This document shows positions 32,721 to 45,300 of a stretch of 64,000 nt of DNA, piece by piece. Position 1 is the first letter of the stretch. Each line of letters opens with the position of its first letter. The notes under the pieces are model-generated. The model was not told the origin of the DNA, searched no databases, and saw nothing but the letters and a program-made list of their open reading frames with translations. The stretch is taken from assembly GCA_964016985.1 (NCBI GenBank), contig OZ024823.1, positions 31,006,104 to 31,070,103 on the forward strand. Direction: 5' to 3'. A program made the position numbers and the translations under genes. This stretch comes from Anodontia alba. Lineage: Eukaryota; Mollusca; Bivalvia; Lucinida; Lucinidae.

Positions 32721-33376
32721 TTATAAAGTATCCGTTTACTATGCATGATAGCTAGACTTTCTGATGTTGATGCGCGGGTTGATCTGGGTCGTTGCTGTCC
32801 TTATATGCGTTAAGATGACGTGGGTTTCTTTTACTTGGTTACCCAATGAATCAGGCTGCTCAAAGGCAAGACCTCTTGCTCCAGAGCGTTAGCGTAACCT
32901 TGGGGTGTACCTGTTTCAACCCATGGACGTTCCTAATCTTATACTGAATACGAAATGTACAGGATGGCGCACAGCAGCAGACAGCAGTTCCATTAAAGTG
33001 CTGCATTAATGAGATTGACAAGCCACCAAAGCAATGTAGACTGGGTTCATTCCCTAATGTTTAAAATTTATCTTTTTATTACAAGTATCGCCTTTGATAT
33101 AGATACTAAAAAACGAACAATATTAGCAAGTTAAGATTTTAAAGCACTGGCTAGTGACAAAAGCATGTTTATGGTGTCTTTGTTTTATAGTGGCTTGTCA
33201 AAGAGATATAAAAGTCAATAGGGACAGTCTAAAGGCAATGTTTTGATACAACATGCTTTCATATACACTAATGGTATACTATTGAAAACATTGTCGATCG
33301 AAACTATCGTTCTTAAATGTTAACAATTACACAAACGGCTGTCGATACCTTTTGAGGACGAATAAGTCATGTGACT
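32721..33376. other. No gene seen
   Basis: No supported exon; an incomplete GATCTGG..GTTGCTGTCC repeat piece near 32780. Confidence 0.3.
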
Positions 33377-33600
33377 TTTAAGTGGAATGAATGCACCTTC
33401 AGGGGAGGTAACTATGCCAACTAGTTTTGCCGCCCTACTAAAAAGAGGTCGGCTCTAAAGAAAAGAATTTGCTCCCTTTGGGAGCGAATTCTTTCCTTTT
33501 AGGGGAGACCCCTTTTCAAAAGGGAATGTATATGCAGAACAGCAAACAGGAAGTCATAAAAGTTTTCTCCATTGTGGAAAAAGCTAACGGGTGTCTCCAG
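33377..33600. repeat. GGGAGCAAATTCTTTCC-family MITE
   Basis: Hairpin arms AAAGAATTTGCTCCCTTTGG and GGGAGCGAATTCTTTCCTTT (33460-33500), with AGGGGAGGTAACTATG on the left. Confidence 0.8.
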
Positions 33601-34877
33601 TCACCTTAATGAAACTTCACTCACATGAGAAGCCTCATATAATGGGTCATGTCAAGCAAAAAGAAACTTTATAAGGCAGGCAAACAGAGATTTTTGTGTA
33701 ATCGAACGCAACAGTATAAAACGCGATACAAGAATACAAATTCAACTTGATCCTTTTGCTGTCCATACATCAAATGATATTATGAAGACTAAAGTAATAG
33801 TTATTCATTTTAACACCTGTGCACAATATCAATAATATACTGCTGGATTATTTTCTTTATATGTGCCCTTTTAAATTGAATAGGTTTCAGCAAAGTGTTA
33901 ATAAAAGAATGCTTATGCAGCGTATCTATAATCTATATGTTCCTACAACATACCCCTCTACACAATAATATTTATGGTAACTATATATGCTTGTAAATGG
34001 GCATACCACAAAAAAAGGTCCCAGAGCTCCGCGTAGAGCACATTCGCACAACGAAGTCAAAGATCAGCCCGCATACCCATAGCCTGATAAAGGCCCCCGC
34101 TGTTCGCTCGGTGGGGTGGGTGGGGGTGGTAACTTCCTGTATATGGCATAGTACGGATAAGCGTGCCGAATGGCCCCCTTTTCAGCGCTGCCAGGTATAT
34201 GATTATCCCCCTTTTTTCAACAAAAAGTATATGACAAACCCGATTTTTCTTGGTTCGTATGTGATAGGCCCCACTTTTCTGACATCCCGGTATATGCGTA
34301 CCTTTTCGCTTAGAGATTTTTCGAGGCTGCTTGTTCTCTTGGTATTCCATGAATTGAATGCTATATTTCTATATTTGTCTAATTACCACCAATGAATGGG
34401 TATAAAAATCAAAGGCAGTATATATGAATAGGTCAACATTTCAGACGAGCAAGTATACGAATGGGTCCGTTTTTTCAAAGGTCAGGTATATGAATGGGGT
34501 GGGTTTCGAAATTTTGGCTCGCATACCCGTACCACAGTTATCGCCCCCACACCCCGAGGCTGTTTGTTTCTAACATGTATGGATATTTGATACTCAACGG
34601 TTGTATTAATACACATTACAAGTCTGTTACAATTCATTTTAACAAGTGTGGTAAATCACATATTACCCAGTAATATACAGCGTTAACAGGCGTTTTAGGG
34701 TTCTACATTTATTAGGGAGACTTTCAGAAGTTTTCCGTTTTAAACTGCTTTTCAGTTTCTTTGTTACTTCTAACAACGAGCATCACTGTATAAATCTATC
34801 TTAATGCACTTAATAACTAAAATATTCCTTATTTTCCATATTATACGGTGAAAATGCCATAGCTTACATAGCTCTAG
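33601..34877. other. No gene; low-copy tandem-like segment at 33995-34555
   Basis: The 33995-34555 part has recurring GGTATATG.. and TATGAATGGGT phrases with C- and T-runs, like a decayed repeat. No exon signal elsewhere. Confidence 0.35.
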
Positions 34878-35082
34878 TTAACCCTTGTCCTGCTGAATAA
34901 ATCAAGATGCTACGCCCTTATAAAATTTTCAGCTAATCAGATCCAGATTGTTGATATAAATTCACATACTGAATGGCAAACAGTGCAGATCCAGATCAGT
35001 TGGCTTCTTCAGAAACCAACTGAACTGGATCTACACTGTTTGCAAAGGCAGGGTATATCCGGTTTTGCAGGACAAGGGTTAA
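34878..35082. mobile_element. TTAA-flanked (piggyBac-like) MITE, intact ends
   Basis: TTAA at 34878-34881 and at 35079-35082 enclose CCCTTGTCCTGCTGAATAAA at the left and GCAGGACAAGGG at the right. Core hairpin AACAGTGCAGATCCAGATCA with an inverted partner. Clearest target duplication of the family. Confidence 0.9.
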
Positions 35083-36068
35083 GAGGGATATGGTGATGAA
35101 TACTCATTGCAATGATTAGCGTGATGGTAACAGTGCGTGGCTTAAAATATCCATTGCTGGTTTGTCTGCCCTTGAAACTTAAAGACACATTTTTTTCCTT
35201 CTTTGGCTAGACTCCCCCTTCATGATTACCCCCAATATACAGTCCTGACAACAGAGCGCACATCAAAGGCTTATCTTATCTAAGTGATTATGAAGCCATT
35301 ATAAGGATGTTAAGGCTCCTTAGGTGGGGCCCTATAAGGGTTAATTCATGTAATTGAGCAGTATTCAATATGTTACATTTGAACTAAATAAATTCATTTG
35401 CAAATTTTGCATTTAATTTGTTGATTTGTACTGTATCACTTTATTCATTTATTTTTTTTTTTATTTTTGATAGTTTTTTTTTTTTTTCCTTTCTTTTTTT
35501 TCCAAAATAAAAGTGTTGTTTTTCTTGCATTGTGAAAAATACAAATAAACTGAAATAGAAATATAAAATAGAAAGTTTAATTAATTAATTTATTTATTTA
35601 TTTACTTATTTTCTAAAGTAAATAAGAACACTGCGCAATTATTCCATAGCTGCCTAAAAACTAAATATTTAAGCTTCAATCATATTGAATCTGCAAATAT
35701 TTTGTCTTGAGACTAATTATGAGAGTTCACTAGGAAAGATGAACAAAGGAATACTAAATAATATTTATTCATGAAAGTAAAACATAATGGAATTATTAGA
35801 AAGTTTTCTTCAAGAGCCTATAAGATGTTTTTTTGTTGTTGTTTTTTTTTTTTTTTTTTTTTTTTCAAAGTATTGATATGTTCCTTATTTTTCCATGTCA
35901 GAAAGACAATTTAGAATGTGCATTTTATGCTATAAAGCTTCTCTTTTCTTAAATAAATAAATACTATTTATCTTACTAATTTTCTGTATTTGATCAAAAA
36001 AAAAAAAAAAAAAAAAAAGATAAAGAGGGCATTTGATGATAAAATTAGCATATAGGCATAAATATCTG
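35083..36068. other. No gene; AT-rich with poly-T and poly-A runs
   Basis: T runs near 35451-35510 and 35827-35865, an A run at 35997-36018. No supported exon. Confidence 0.4.
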
Positions 36069-36168
36069 TATTTCTCCATTAAACATGTTGTGTGTTCATT
36101 AGAACTGCCTAGGAGAGGCAGTTCTAATGAATATCAACCAGCTATATTTTATTGAATAAACAGAAGAA
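36069..36168. repeat. Type I foldback, diverged
   Basis: GTTCATTAGAACTGCCTAGG against GGCAGTTCTAATGAAT. Confidence 0.75.
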
Positions 36169-36641
36169 AAAAATCATCAAATTATCACCAAATTACCCAC
36201 CTTATCTGTTTCTCTGTCTTCATCATAAACTTTGCTTATATCAAATCTAATTTCCCCTTATCAGGCCCCTACCTGTAATGGTGGCCAGTCACCAAAAATT
36301 TCTTATCTTAATCTCCTTATGGTCATTAGCGTGTTATGCAATCCAAAATGTGTCTTTAAGTCCGTATATCCGAACGTTTGAAATTATCATGTGTAGCAGA
36401 GCGTGAAATTAAATTATTGCATATTTGTTTGCCCTTATCAATATGCATGTGGAACATCTCCAAGTGAAGATGGAAAACTTAAAACTACAATATCAGAATC
36501 ATCTTGTTTGTCAAATTTGTTTATTTGAAAACATTAGAGCCAATTCCATTAGACGCTTTAAATGTAAGTCCGAATGTAGAGTTTCATTGTAAAGAGTATT
36601 TGGCTAAATTGAAAAAACAAAAACAAAAAAAAAAAAAAAAC

Positions 36642-36735
36642 TGTGCTCGATGCAGGACTAGATCCCTTGTCCTCCTGCTTGCAATTCGGATGCTCTACTA
36701 ATTTAGCTAGTCGCGGTGATAGTTCTGCCAATTGC
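36642..36735 (-). mobile_element. tRNA-like SINE head fragment
   Basis: On the minus strand TAGCTAAATTAGTAGAGC resembles an A box and GGGATCTAGTCCTGC a degenerate B box. A related piece is at 38887-38965. Confidence 0.5.
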
Positions 36736-37539
36736 TATGACATTGTGGTGTATGTATACTTAGGCTCGATTGTAAACAATCGGTCCAAAATTAGGAGGAA
36801 TTTGGTTATTTTAGCCATTAAAGTAAAGTGTAGGCCTATAATGCAAAAAGATGAATGGATTAATAAACAAATCAAAATTAGAGTTTAAAAAAACACAGTT
36901 CTTTGAAAACAAAATGCGACTATTTAACAAATAATGTATACATGTATAACACTTTGTGTACAGCTAATGTAGGAATCACAGAAATGGCGTAGGTAAAAAA
37001 GAAACAGGCCGATTCTCTGGTTCTGTTGTATAATGGTCTGTTGTAAAATAAGCTTTAAGCTTCCGTTCTAATCCTGGTTGTGTTATGACATTGTATGTTT
37101 TGTACATGCACTAAATTGGAAATAAAATATGTTTAAACTAATGGTCTGAAGGACTAAACAAAATACCGACATCTGATCTATTTGCTTGATTTTTCTGACA
37201 GGAGCATTTTTTTGCCTACTTCACACACCCCATCCACCCATGAAAACGCAACAAAAGTCTCCACTATAGATAATACATGTAGAAACAGATATGTGACTTA
37301 ACGCCGATTCTCTTTATCTTTCATGCTAATTGTCAGAATGGTATAACAATAAAACATATAGTTATACTTATCGTAAAGTACTGAATCTTCATTTAGAGAC
37401 AGCATGTGTACAACTATTGATTTTACCACCACCCATCCCCTCTTTGGCTTTACTATATCACCATAATCTCACAGACTGGGAAGGTGTCTTCCTTGGTGAT
37501 TGCTTGCAGCGCGTTGTTGTTGCGGGGAGGGATCAGGCT

Positions 37540-37862
37540 CGGTCCCAGTAACCTCTGGTCCGATCTTGTTCCTCGTGTACATCAATGACCTGCCTTACTT
37601 CCCAGGTGCGCATGGAGGACGCACTACAAGAAGATTCGGACGGTACTACAACAATATTTGGAGAGACCATCTGTATATGAGACTGACTGTGATATGTATT
37701 TCAACCCGTCCGAGTGTCAGGTGGTGCAGGTGCATACGACGGGGTCAAAGAAACTCATTAATGCTACCTACAGGCTGGATGCTGGGATCCTGAAGACTGT
37801 CAGCTGTACTAAGTATCTGGGGCTTGACATCTTCAGTAACTTTTCGTGGGACTCCATAGTTC
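37540..37862 (+). pseudogene. Non-LTR retrotransposon reverse-transcriptase fragment
   Basis: GPILFLVYINDLPYF is RT motif B/C-region sequence of jockey/CR1-type LINEs. After a frame change, FNPSECQVVQVHT and TKYLGLDIFSNFSW match the thumb region that follows the FADD catalytic loop. The loop itself has been deleted, and stops interrupt the frame. Confidence 0.75.
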
Positions 37863-37884
37863 CTGAGTGCACTTGTTTACTTTA

Positions 37885-38872
37885 TTTAATAAATTGATAT
37901 AGGGTATTGGGTCCAAGGAGATATGATAAAAAAAAAACAAAAAAAACAAAACAAAAAAAACAACAGAAAAAAAACAACAAAAAAAACAACAACAACAACA
38001 AACAAAAAAAAACAACAAAAAAAAACAAAAAAACATTTCATTTTAAGAGCGAGAGACTTACTGAAAATTTACAGGCTGTTAGGTGCCACATTTTATGGTA
38101 TTATTAGGTCCGAGATATCTCTGAATTAATGTTGCCAACATTAATTCAGACATACGATAAAATATCATTTCAATTTTGATCCAGTTCAAAAGCAAGACTA
38201 CTGTGCTTTCGACATCTTTCAGAAAGTCGTTTTTTTGCTCGGCGCTTTAAACAGAAGAAGTAAATTTGCAAACTTTTGTCATGATTTAATGCAAAACCAT
38301 TTGTCATAACTACCTATGCGCAAAAAGTTTTATTCTAGTCAGTGGTTTTTAAAAAAATCCAATATTTACACTTGTTCCCATGGTAAAAATGAATGAAAAT
38401 TATGCAGAAATTTGTAGGGTAGGTAACTTGGAGGCAGATTTTCAACAAGTTCTGCTTGTTCAATTTTTCTGAAATTTTCACAATATTGTTGTGAAACATC
38501 AATAATTCAAATTCAGCAAAGAAAAGTAAAAAATATTTACTAAGACAAAAACTCCAAAAAATCACTTTACTATAGAAATTGCATAGGTCAGACCAATTTT
38601 TGATGATGAATTTAATTTTCGGGTACATATTTGAGAACAAAACACAGAAACAGAAAAGACAAATGGTTTGTGATAAGATATAGTCAATCAGAACAAAATA
38701 TTTTCATTTAAGATAAAACGCCAAGCAAAAAACGTCTTTCCGAGAGATGTCGAAAGGACAGTAACTAAAATTTTACAGGCTAACAGATGCCACATTTTAT
38801 GATCGTCTTAAATTTATTAAACATTTCTTGGATAAAAAAAATGTCTATTTTTGAGGAATATGGAGCCTTTAA
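37885..38872. repeat. AGGCTCCATATCC foldback (31107 family), split by an insertion
   Basis: AATAAATTGATAT.., GCGAGAGACTTACTG, GAATTAATGTTGCCAACATT and the right end GGAATATGGAGCCTTTAA (TTAA at 38869-38872) match the 355-bp family. The left end is missing and replaced by an A/C-rich run (37928-38035). The element at 38201-38761 splits it. Confidence 0.8.
38201..38761. mobile_element. TA-type (mariner-like) MITE, nested
   Basis: CTGTGCTTTCGACATCTTTC at the left and GAGATGTCGAAAGGACAG at the right, with TA at 38199-38200 and 38762-38763. 561 bp without transposase; same family as 24766-25332. The empty site is represented by the uninterrupted element at 31107-31461. Confidence 0.9.
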
Positions 38873-38886
38873 GGCGTGTCAGGAGG

Positions 38887-38965
38887 AAGATATGCCCGAT
38901 GCAGGACTGGAACCTGTGAGCACCTGCTTGCATCCGCGATTGCTAGTTTGGTGCGCTGCAACAAA
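38887..38965 (-). mobile_element. tRNA-like fragment upstream of SART1
   Basis: On the minus strand GGTTCCAGTCCTGC is a good B box and the A-box region is degraded. Probably a SINE head; it lies about 200 bp upstream of the SART1 start codon. Confidence 0.5.
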
Positions 38966-39162
38966 ACAAAACATAACGTGCTTTATTTCTGACCGTTTCG
39001 GATCTTTCGATATCCGTATCCGGACTGCAATTTCCGGTTTAAAACGTGAAGTTGTCGGTTTGTTTATTGTTTTCATGTATTGTTCTTCAAAAACTCAATT
39101 AGATCTACTCCTTTTACTTAAACATTAAGTACGTTCAGAATAAAACTGACGTCATCTTGAAA

Positions 39163-39373
39163 ATGGGTTCGTCCAAAAAGCATAAAGACAAGGATAGGGA
39201 ACACAAACGAAAGAGAAAACACAGGTCAAGATCAAAAGAGAGAGAGCACAAAAAGCGTCGAGATAGGGAAAGATACGAAAACGACGATAGAAGAGAACCT
39301 GAATATGTAGATTATTATGATCCAGATCGTGAGGAAGGAGAATTGGAAGAGGAATATAGACCAGAGTCAAATG
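39163..39373 (+). CDS. SART1: SART1 exon 1 (start codon)
   Basis: ATG at 39163 ([20 protein letters not shown]); donor AATG|GTAATT; exit phase 1. Encodes the basic RS-like N-terminus, then an acidic EEGELEEE stretch. Upstream about 39031 is an inverted ETS-like ACCGGAAAT. No TATA box seen, which fits a housekeeping promoter. Confidence 0.95.
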
Positions 39374-42300
39374 GTAATTTAGGCAGTAATATGAAAATAG
39401 CCTAAATGCGAGCACAGTACAGACCTATCTGTAGTCTCTTCAAAAGCTTCACAGCATCATTAAAGAGTGACTATCAGTATATAAAAAATATATGTAAATC
39501 AATAATAAAAATAATCAGCAGTATATGTTCGTGACACTTATTGACACTCGTTTTTTTCATTTCGTGACACTATTAGTATCAAGGCCGCTCCAATCCTGTC
39601 AACTTCCGGGAAGAAAACAGGAAGAAAATGGGTCAGAGCATTTCTGCCTAAAGTATATATCATTGCATGTTACTTTACCTTGATCATATTCTCAACCGTA
39701 GAGGTCACTTTGTTCATGACGCGCTTTGTGCGTCACAAGCAGTGTTCGCTATTATTCTGGTTTCAGGCATGGTACTTTGTAGTGCAAGTCTTCGCTGACA
39801 TAAGCGGCTTTTCTTTATTTTGATATTTCACACATCGTCAGAGCAAATTAGCTTTAGAAAATGCAGAATTTCCCCAGCCAGTCTTGGTTGGGCACTTTTA
39901 AAGAAAGTTCTGAATATAATCTAGCTGATAGCAACATAAAATTTTAGAATAAACAAAAGAAACCATTTTCCAATAAATAATTTGTTTCACTGGAAACTTG
40001 CAGAACCAACATTTTCATGATACCTGTCAAAGTGTACCCTCCTTACATAGACTGTACACAGTAAAAACCAATTTGTTACCCCAAAATATATATTATTCTT
40101 TGTGAAATTCAAGTATTATCATTTTTTCAGTCATAAAATATTAGTTTGATAACACTAAGTGGCTATCTACATCACACATTAACTTCCATGCTCCTTTTTG
40201 GTGAAAACCCTCATTTTAGACTGGACAGGAAAATTCCTGATCTTCATTTAGGAGTTACTTTGATGTTAGTGGCAAATATCAATACAAGGAAAAGGTAAAA
40301 AGGCATTAAAACATCAGAGAAGACTCTGATTACAGGCATGGTAGACATCCGGTGATTGTATGTCTCTTGTCTGAATCTGCCAGCTAGTCCATATACTCCA
40401 AATAAAATGAAATAATATGAAATAAGGCACTACCTAGATGCCTGCAAAGCAACAAACCAACATGCATGGTGGTAGACCTATCATGCCAAAAGTTGTAAAT
40501 GACTAATTTCAGTGTTTTACCAGAATTCATTTTTTCAGTCATAAAATATTAGTTTGATAATCCTAAGTGGCTATCTACATTACACATTAACTTCCAGCTC
40601 CTTTTTGGTGAAAATCCTCAGTTTAGACAGGACAGGAAAATTTCTGATTTTTATAATAGGAGTTACTCTGATGGTAGTGGCAAATATCAATACAAGGAAA
40701 CCGGAAAAGGCATTAAAACATCAGAGAAGACTCTGATTACAGGCATGGTAGACATCTGTTGATTGTATGTCTCTTGTCTGAATCTGCCAGCTAGTCCATA
40801 CACCCCAAATAAAATGAAGTAATATGAAATAAGGCACTACCTAGATGCCTGCAAAGCAACAAACCAACATGCATGGTGGTAAACCTGTCATGCCTTTGTA
40901 AATGACTAATTTCCATGTTTTACCAGAATTCTTGGCCAATTGCATGAATCCAAGGCATTGATTGGCTGAGGCAGGTCCAGCTGGCAATTGGCTGAGGCAA
41001 GTCCAGCTGGCCAGGCAAAAAAGCGCACACATATTCATTTGCATTGATCTTTTTACAGTAAGATGTTAATTCTGGTACAGTAGCTTTTATTTAGCTTCTG
41101 ATTTTGGAATTTGGACTTCGAAAAATAAGTGGTTTAATTTAAAAGTAAAGTAAACAGATTTTAATCCTCTCTCGAAATATGAAGAAGAGGTTTGTGGTAA
41201 ATTCTGTGCTCAGGCTTTATTGAGCATGAATCAGAACTTGGAATTGGTGCTGGGTCGACCCATTGCTTACGTAAGGAGCCATGTTGTCTAAGGTATTTTA
41301 GTTTGTCAGGTATAACTTTACATTTGAATAAACTTTTTTTAAATGCTACACTTTATCTGTAGATGTGCTTCACACATAGGGCTCACGTTGCTTTGCATGT
41401 ATCACATGTATCTTATAGACATTCTTCTTAATACACATTTGATCTTATTCAACTGTTTAAGAATGAAACCAAGTGTCCAAAAGGCTCACTTTATTGTTTT
41501 CCATTTCTGCTTAGATGAGTATTGTATATATAAAAAAAACACACACACACACACAAAACAAACAATTATTTATGATTTATCAAAAAAGTTCAGTCAATTT
41601 CAAAGTTTGCTAATTTTCATTATTTATGTTTTTTTTTTTATATATATATTTCAGCAACTTCCTCAGGAGGGGATCTCAGCTTGAGCATTGAAGAAACAAA
41701 GTAAGTAGTCTGTTGTAATATTAAATAACATGATCTCAGCTGTGACCTGGAAGGCACAGATATTCCAGCTTAAATAGCTCCAGATACAAAGCACATTCTT
41801 CAACCAAAAAACTGCAGATTTTTCTCTTGCTTGTCCACCAAAGCATTATTATGTTGTGGGAACTCATTAGAAGTGACACACTGAAGCATGTTTGATGAAT
41901 ATCCACAACATATTTTTGTGTATAAATAAGAAAAACTGTTTATCTGAATATCCCTCATATTTCTGTACAGTGATAAGTATTCAATCATGTCTACTCCCAT
42001 ATTGCTTTTGTTACATGTATATCATCTGAATTTACTGAAGATTTCCGTTGGTTATCAGTTTTTTATACTTCTTTATAAAGATTTTTTTTCTTAATCAAAA
42101 ATATTGATATTTTTCTTTATTCTCCAAGAAACAACAACAATGGAACAACATGTTGTTAGTACTCATTAGTAGGGCTGGGTACCACGAAAAATAAAGTACC
42201 AGGGTATACCCTGTATTTAGCAGAGTACCGCGGTATGTACCATGGTACTCCGCAACAGTATTAAATTTTGCAGAGGTCATTGTGAAACTGCCAGCAGAAG

Positions 42301-45300
42301 TGGCCATTTAATTGATATGCCAACATCTGATGGTGTATCAATTTAAATCATGCCAAAGTAATACCATGGTATACCGGTGTACCGGTGTTTTTGCGCACCC
42401 CTAATCATTAGAAGCCACACTGCCTTGTGGAGGCGCTTCTTGTGAGTACCAGCAACATATTTTTCATGCAGAAATATGGGAATACTTATTTGTATACTTC
42501 ACCTTCTGATAAAATATCTTTTCCTGTTATCTCTTATGCACGAAAGTACAGGAAGAGATATATTCTTTATATTGCACAACCCCTGGTGTCAGTGTTTATG
42601 TCTGCAAATTGTAAGTTTTGTGTTAAAAGTTTTTAAAGATCTGTGTCTCATGGATAGAACTATTTGATACTTGGACTGATGTTAAGTTTTGTTGGATTCA
42701 TTGTTTACATCAAGCCAAAGTATACATACACCAAAGTTTCTTTAGGGTTGTTGTCCACGTTATTATCATTAACCAGTGAAATGAAATCCCACATTCGTAC
42801 GAAACCCCGATAACGGTTATTTATAGCCACACTATTCTTGTCATTGTGATGTCATACTATATAATGCCATGTAGAGAGGGTTATCTGTAAACCTGGACTT
42901 GGACTTTGACAAACAGTGCAGTTCCAGATCAAATGCCACATCCTGTGGCATCTGATCAGGGTCTGCACTGTTTGTTTAAATTACAGGAAGTTAAGGGTTA
43001 AATGAAACAGTCTTACGTCCCCATTCAGGATCACTTTCCCAGTCTGCATTCAGAGACAATCAACCAACCAGTGCTATCAGTGCTTTGGTTTGATCAAGTA
43101 CAAGTAAAATCCCCATTCCATATTATCTTTATTATTACATTTACTAATCATCCTGCAGATCAGAACAAAATCACACAGTCAAACAATGTAAACCCAAATC
43201 AGACTGCTAAAGTAGCAATTTGATCAAGGTATTCAGCACTTAAGTCTTTTGTGACAAAATACCAAATCAGTGTTCATGTACTTAAAATTTAGGAATAGAT
43301 TGTAAGATACACATGTACATGTATCCCTAGTTAACCCTAGTCCTGCTGAACCTGGATATGTCCTGCCTTTGCAAACAGTGTAGATCCAGATCAGTTGGCT
43401 TCTGAAGAAGCCAACTGATCTGGATGTGCACTGTTTGCCATTAAGAATGTAAATTTATATCAACAGTCTTGATCAAGTAATCTGATTGGTTGAAAATTAG
43501 AAATGGGCATGGCATCTTAATTTATTCAGCATAGCAAGGTTTCTCCTGAAAATCATGTATTATGGGTTCTAATTAGAAGTGCCCAGCAAATGGCTGCTAA
43601 AAGAGTACACACAATGTATAATTGCATTTAAATAGATGTCTAAATATTTACATTTGTACTCAAACTGCAATGTGTTCTTTTTTTTTCAGCAAACTGAGGG
43701 CAAAGTTAGGTTTGAAGCCACTAGAAGTTACATCTGGAAGTTCACAGGGTAAGTTCATTTCTTCTTTTTCTGCTTGTAAACGTTAGTACCATAATAACCT
43801 TAAATATTGGGACAAAGAGGCCTGAGCAAACAGTGGACCCAGATCAGACACCACACAATGCAGCATCCTATCAGGGTCTACACTGTTTGCCACTCATCCA
43901 GCGCTATTTTAGACACCTCAACAGGTTGTAAAATAGATTTTTGCAAATTTGAGGACAAGTATGGTGTCAAGTTAATACTTAGGGTAAATACAGTATATGT
44001 CAGTTTATAATACTTTTCCTTGTTTTCCTCTTGAATATATAGTTTCACTGCAGTTTCATTTACATGTGTACATGTCAATCATCTTATAAGAATTTGAAAT
44101 GAAATATAAAAAAAATATCAGTTTTTTGAAGGAAAACCGAGCAATCCTCAGAAATGAGATACATGAATAAAGAAAAAATATTTTTTTATTTTTGCTCCAT
44201 AAAAAGAATGTTCTGTTTGTATTCATCAAGCTTGAAATATTTGCCCAGCAAATTTTGTTGGACAAAAAAAACCCCCAAAACCCCATAAAAACAACCACAA
44301 AAAACATTAGGGTGTTTGTTAAAGTTGGAGTATTTGGTGATAACTCTACATTTCTAGACTACTGTTTTGATGGCTGAGACTCCCTATTATTGGTGAAGTT
44401 TAGCACAGTTGCAGAAGTTGTAGAATGCCTAGTTTTGAATATGGAGAAAATTGCTTTGGGACTTCTATTTTCAGAATCATTGTGAGAACCGTGTCAGATT
44501 GTTTTTCCTGTTTTGTTTCAGTAAAAACATTATTCATTTATACTGACTATTGAGGTATTGGATATGACATGATATCCACCAGAGAATACCAGTATTGACT
44601 GAGGAAAAAGCTGAGGTCAATATTGGTATTCAGTGGTGGATATCAACGTCATATCCACACCTTAATAGTTAAATAATTGTTTTATTATTAGTTTGTTTTT
44701 TCTCTTGATAACTGTAGCAATAACAGTCAACACTAGACCCCAGTAATATAAAAAAAGGCGTATAGACATCAACATCACTAGTGACTACTGGCAGCATCAC
44801 TAAAAGTTGCTATCTAATTTAGAAACTAATATTCACTGGAAGGAGCATGCAGGCCAGTGAACATCAGATATTCACTAGGCTGAAAACAGCTCTCAGCCAA
44901 TGAAAGAAAGAACGTCGATTTTTAGGTTATATAGTAAACAATGTCTCCCTCCGCTGATTCAAGAAAGACAGTTGTCAGTTTCTGGCGAAAGAATATGTAC
45001 AATACTGGTTGACAGCTTAGAGGACTAAGTCTGTCAAGTAAAAGTGTGGTTAGGTGAACTGAAAATGCTTGACATGACCCCATCGGGTTGACTGAGCCGT
45101 AAAACCTGAACAGAAACAAAATATTTCATTGAGGCAGCCCTCTAAAAGGAATTTTGAGCTCCCTGTCCAGACACTGTGATGATATGACTGAAAGATTGTT
45201 GAAAGCAACAAAAAACCTGAATAAAACAAAGACTAAATCTTCGTATGGTCATAATTTTCTTGCTGTTGAAGGTAACTAAGACTCTGAATAGATCTAGGCT

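Noticed and set aside
33997..34395. Overlapping open frames of 132 and 97 codons on opposite strands
   Set aside because: Composition and the recurring GGTATATG phrases indicate decayed repeat; no domain or splice pattern.
37833..38129. Lys/Asn/Thr-rich and Phe/Cys-rich open frames
   Set aside because: A/C low-complexity run inside a split MITE.
39152..39415. Antisense open frame across SART1 exon 1
   Set aside because: Shadow of the conserved SART1 coding frame; no splice or start support.
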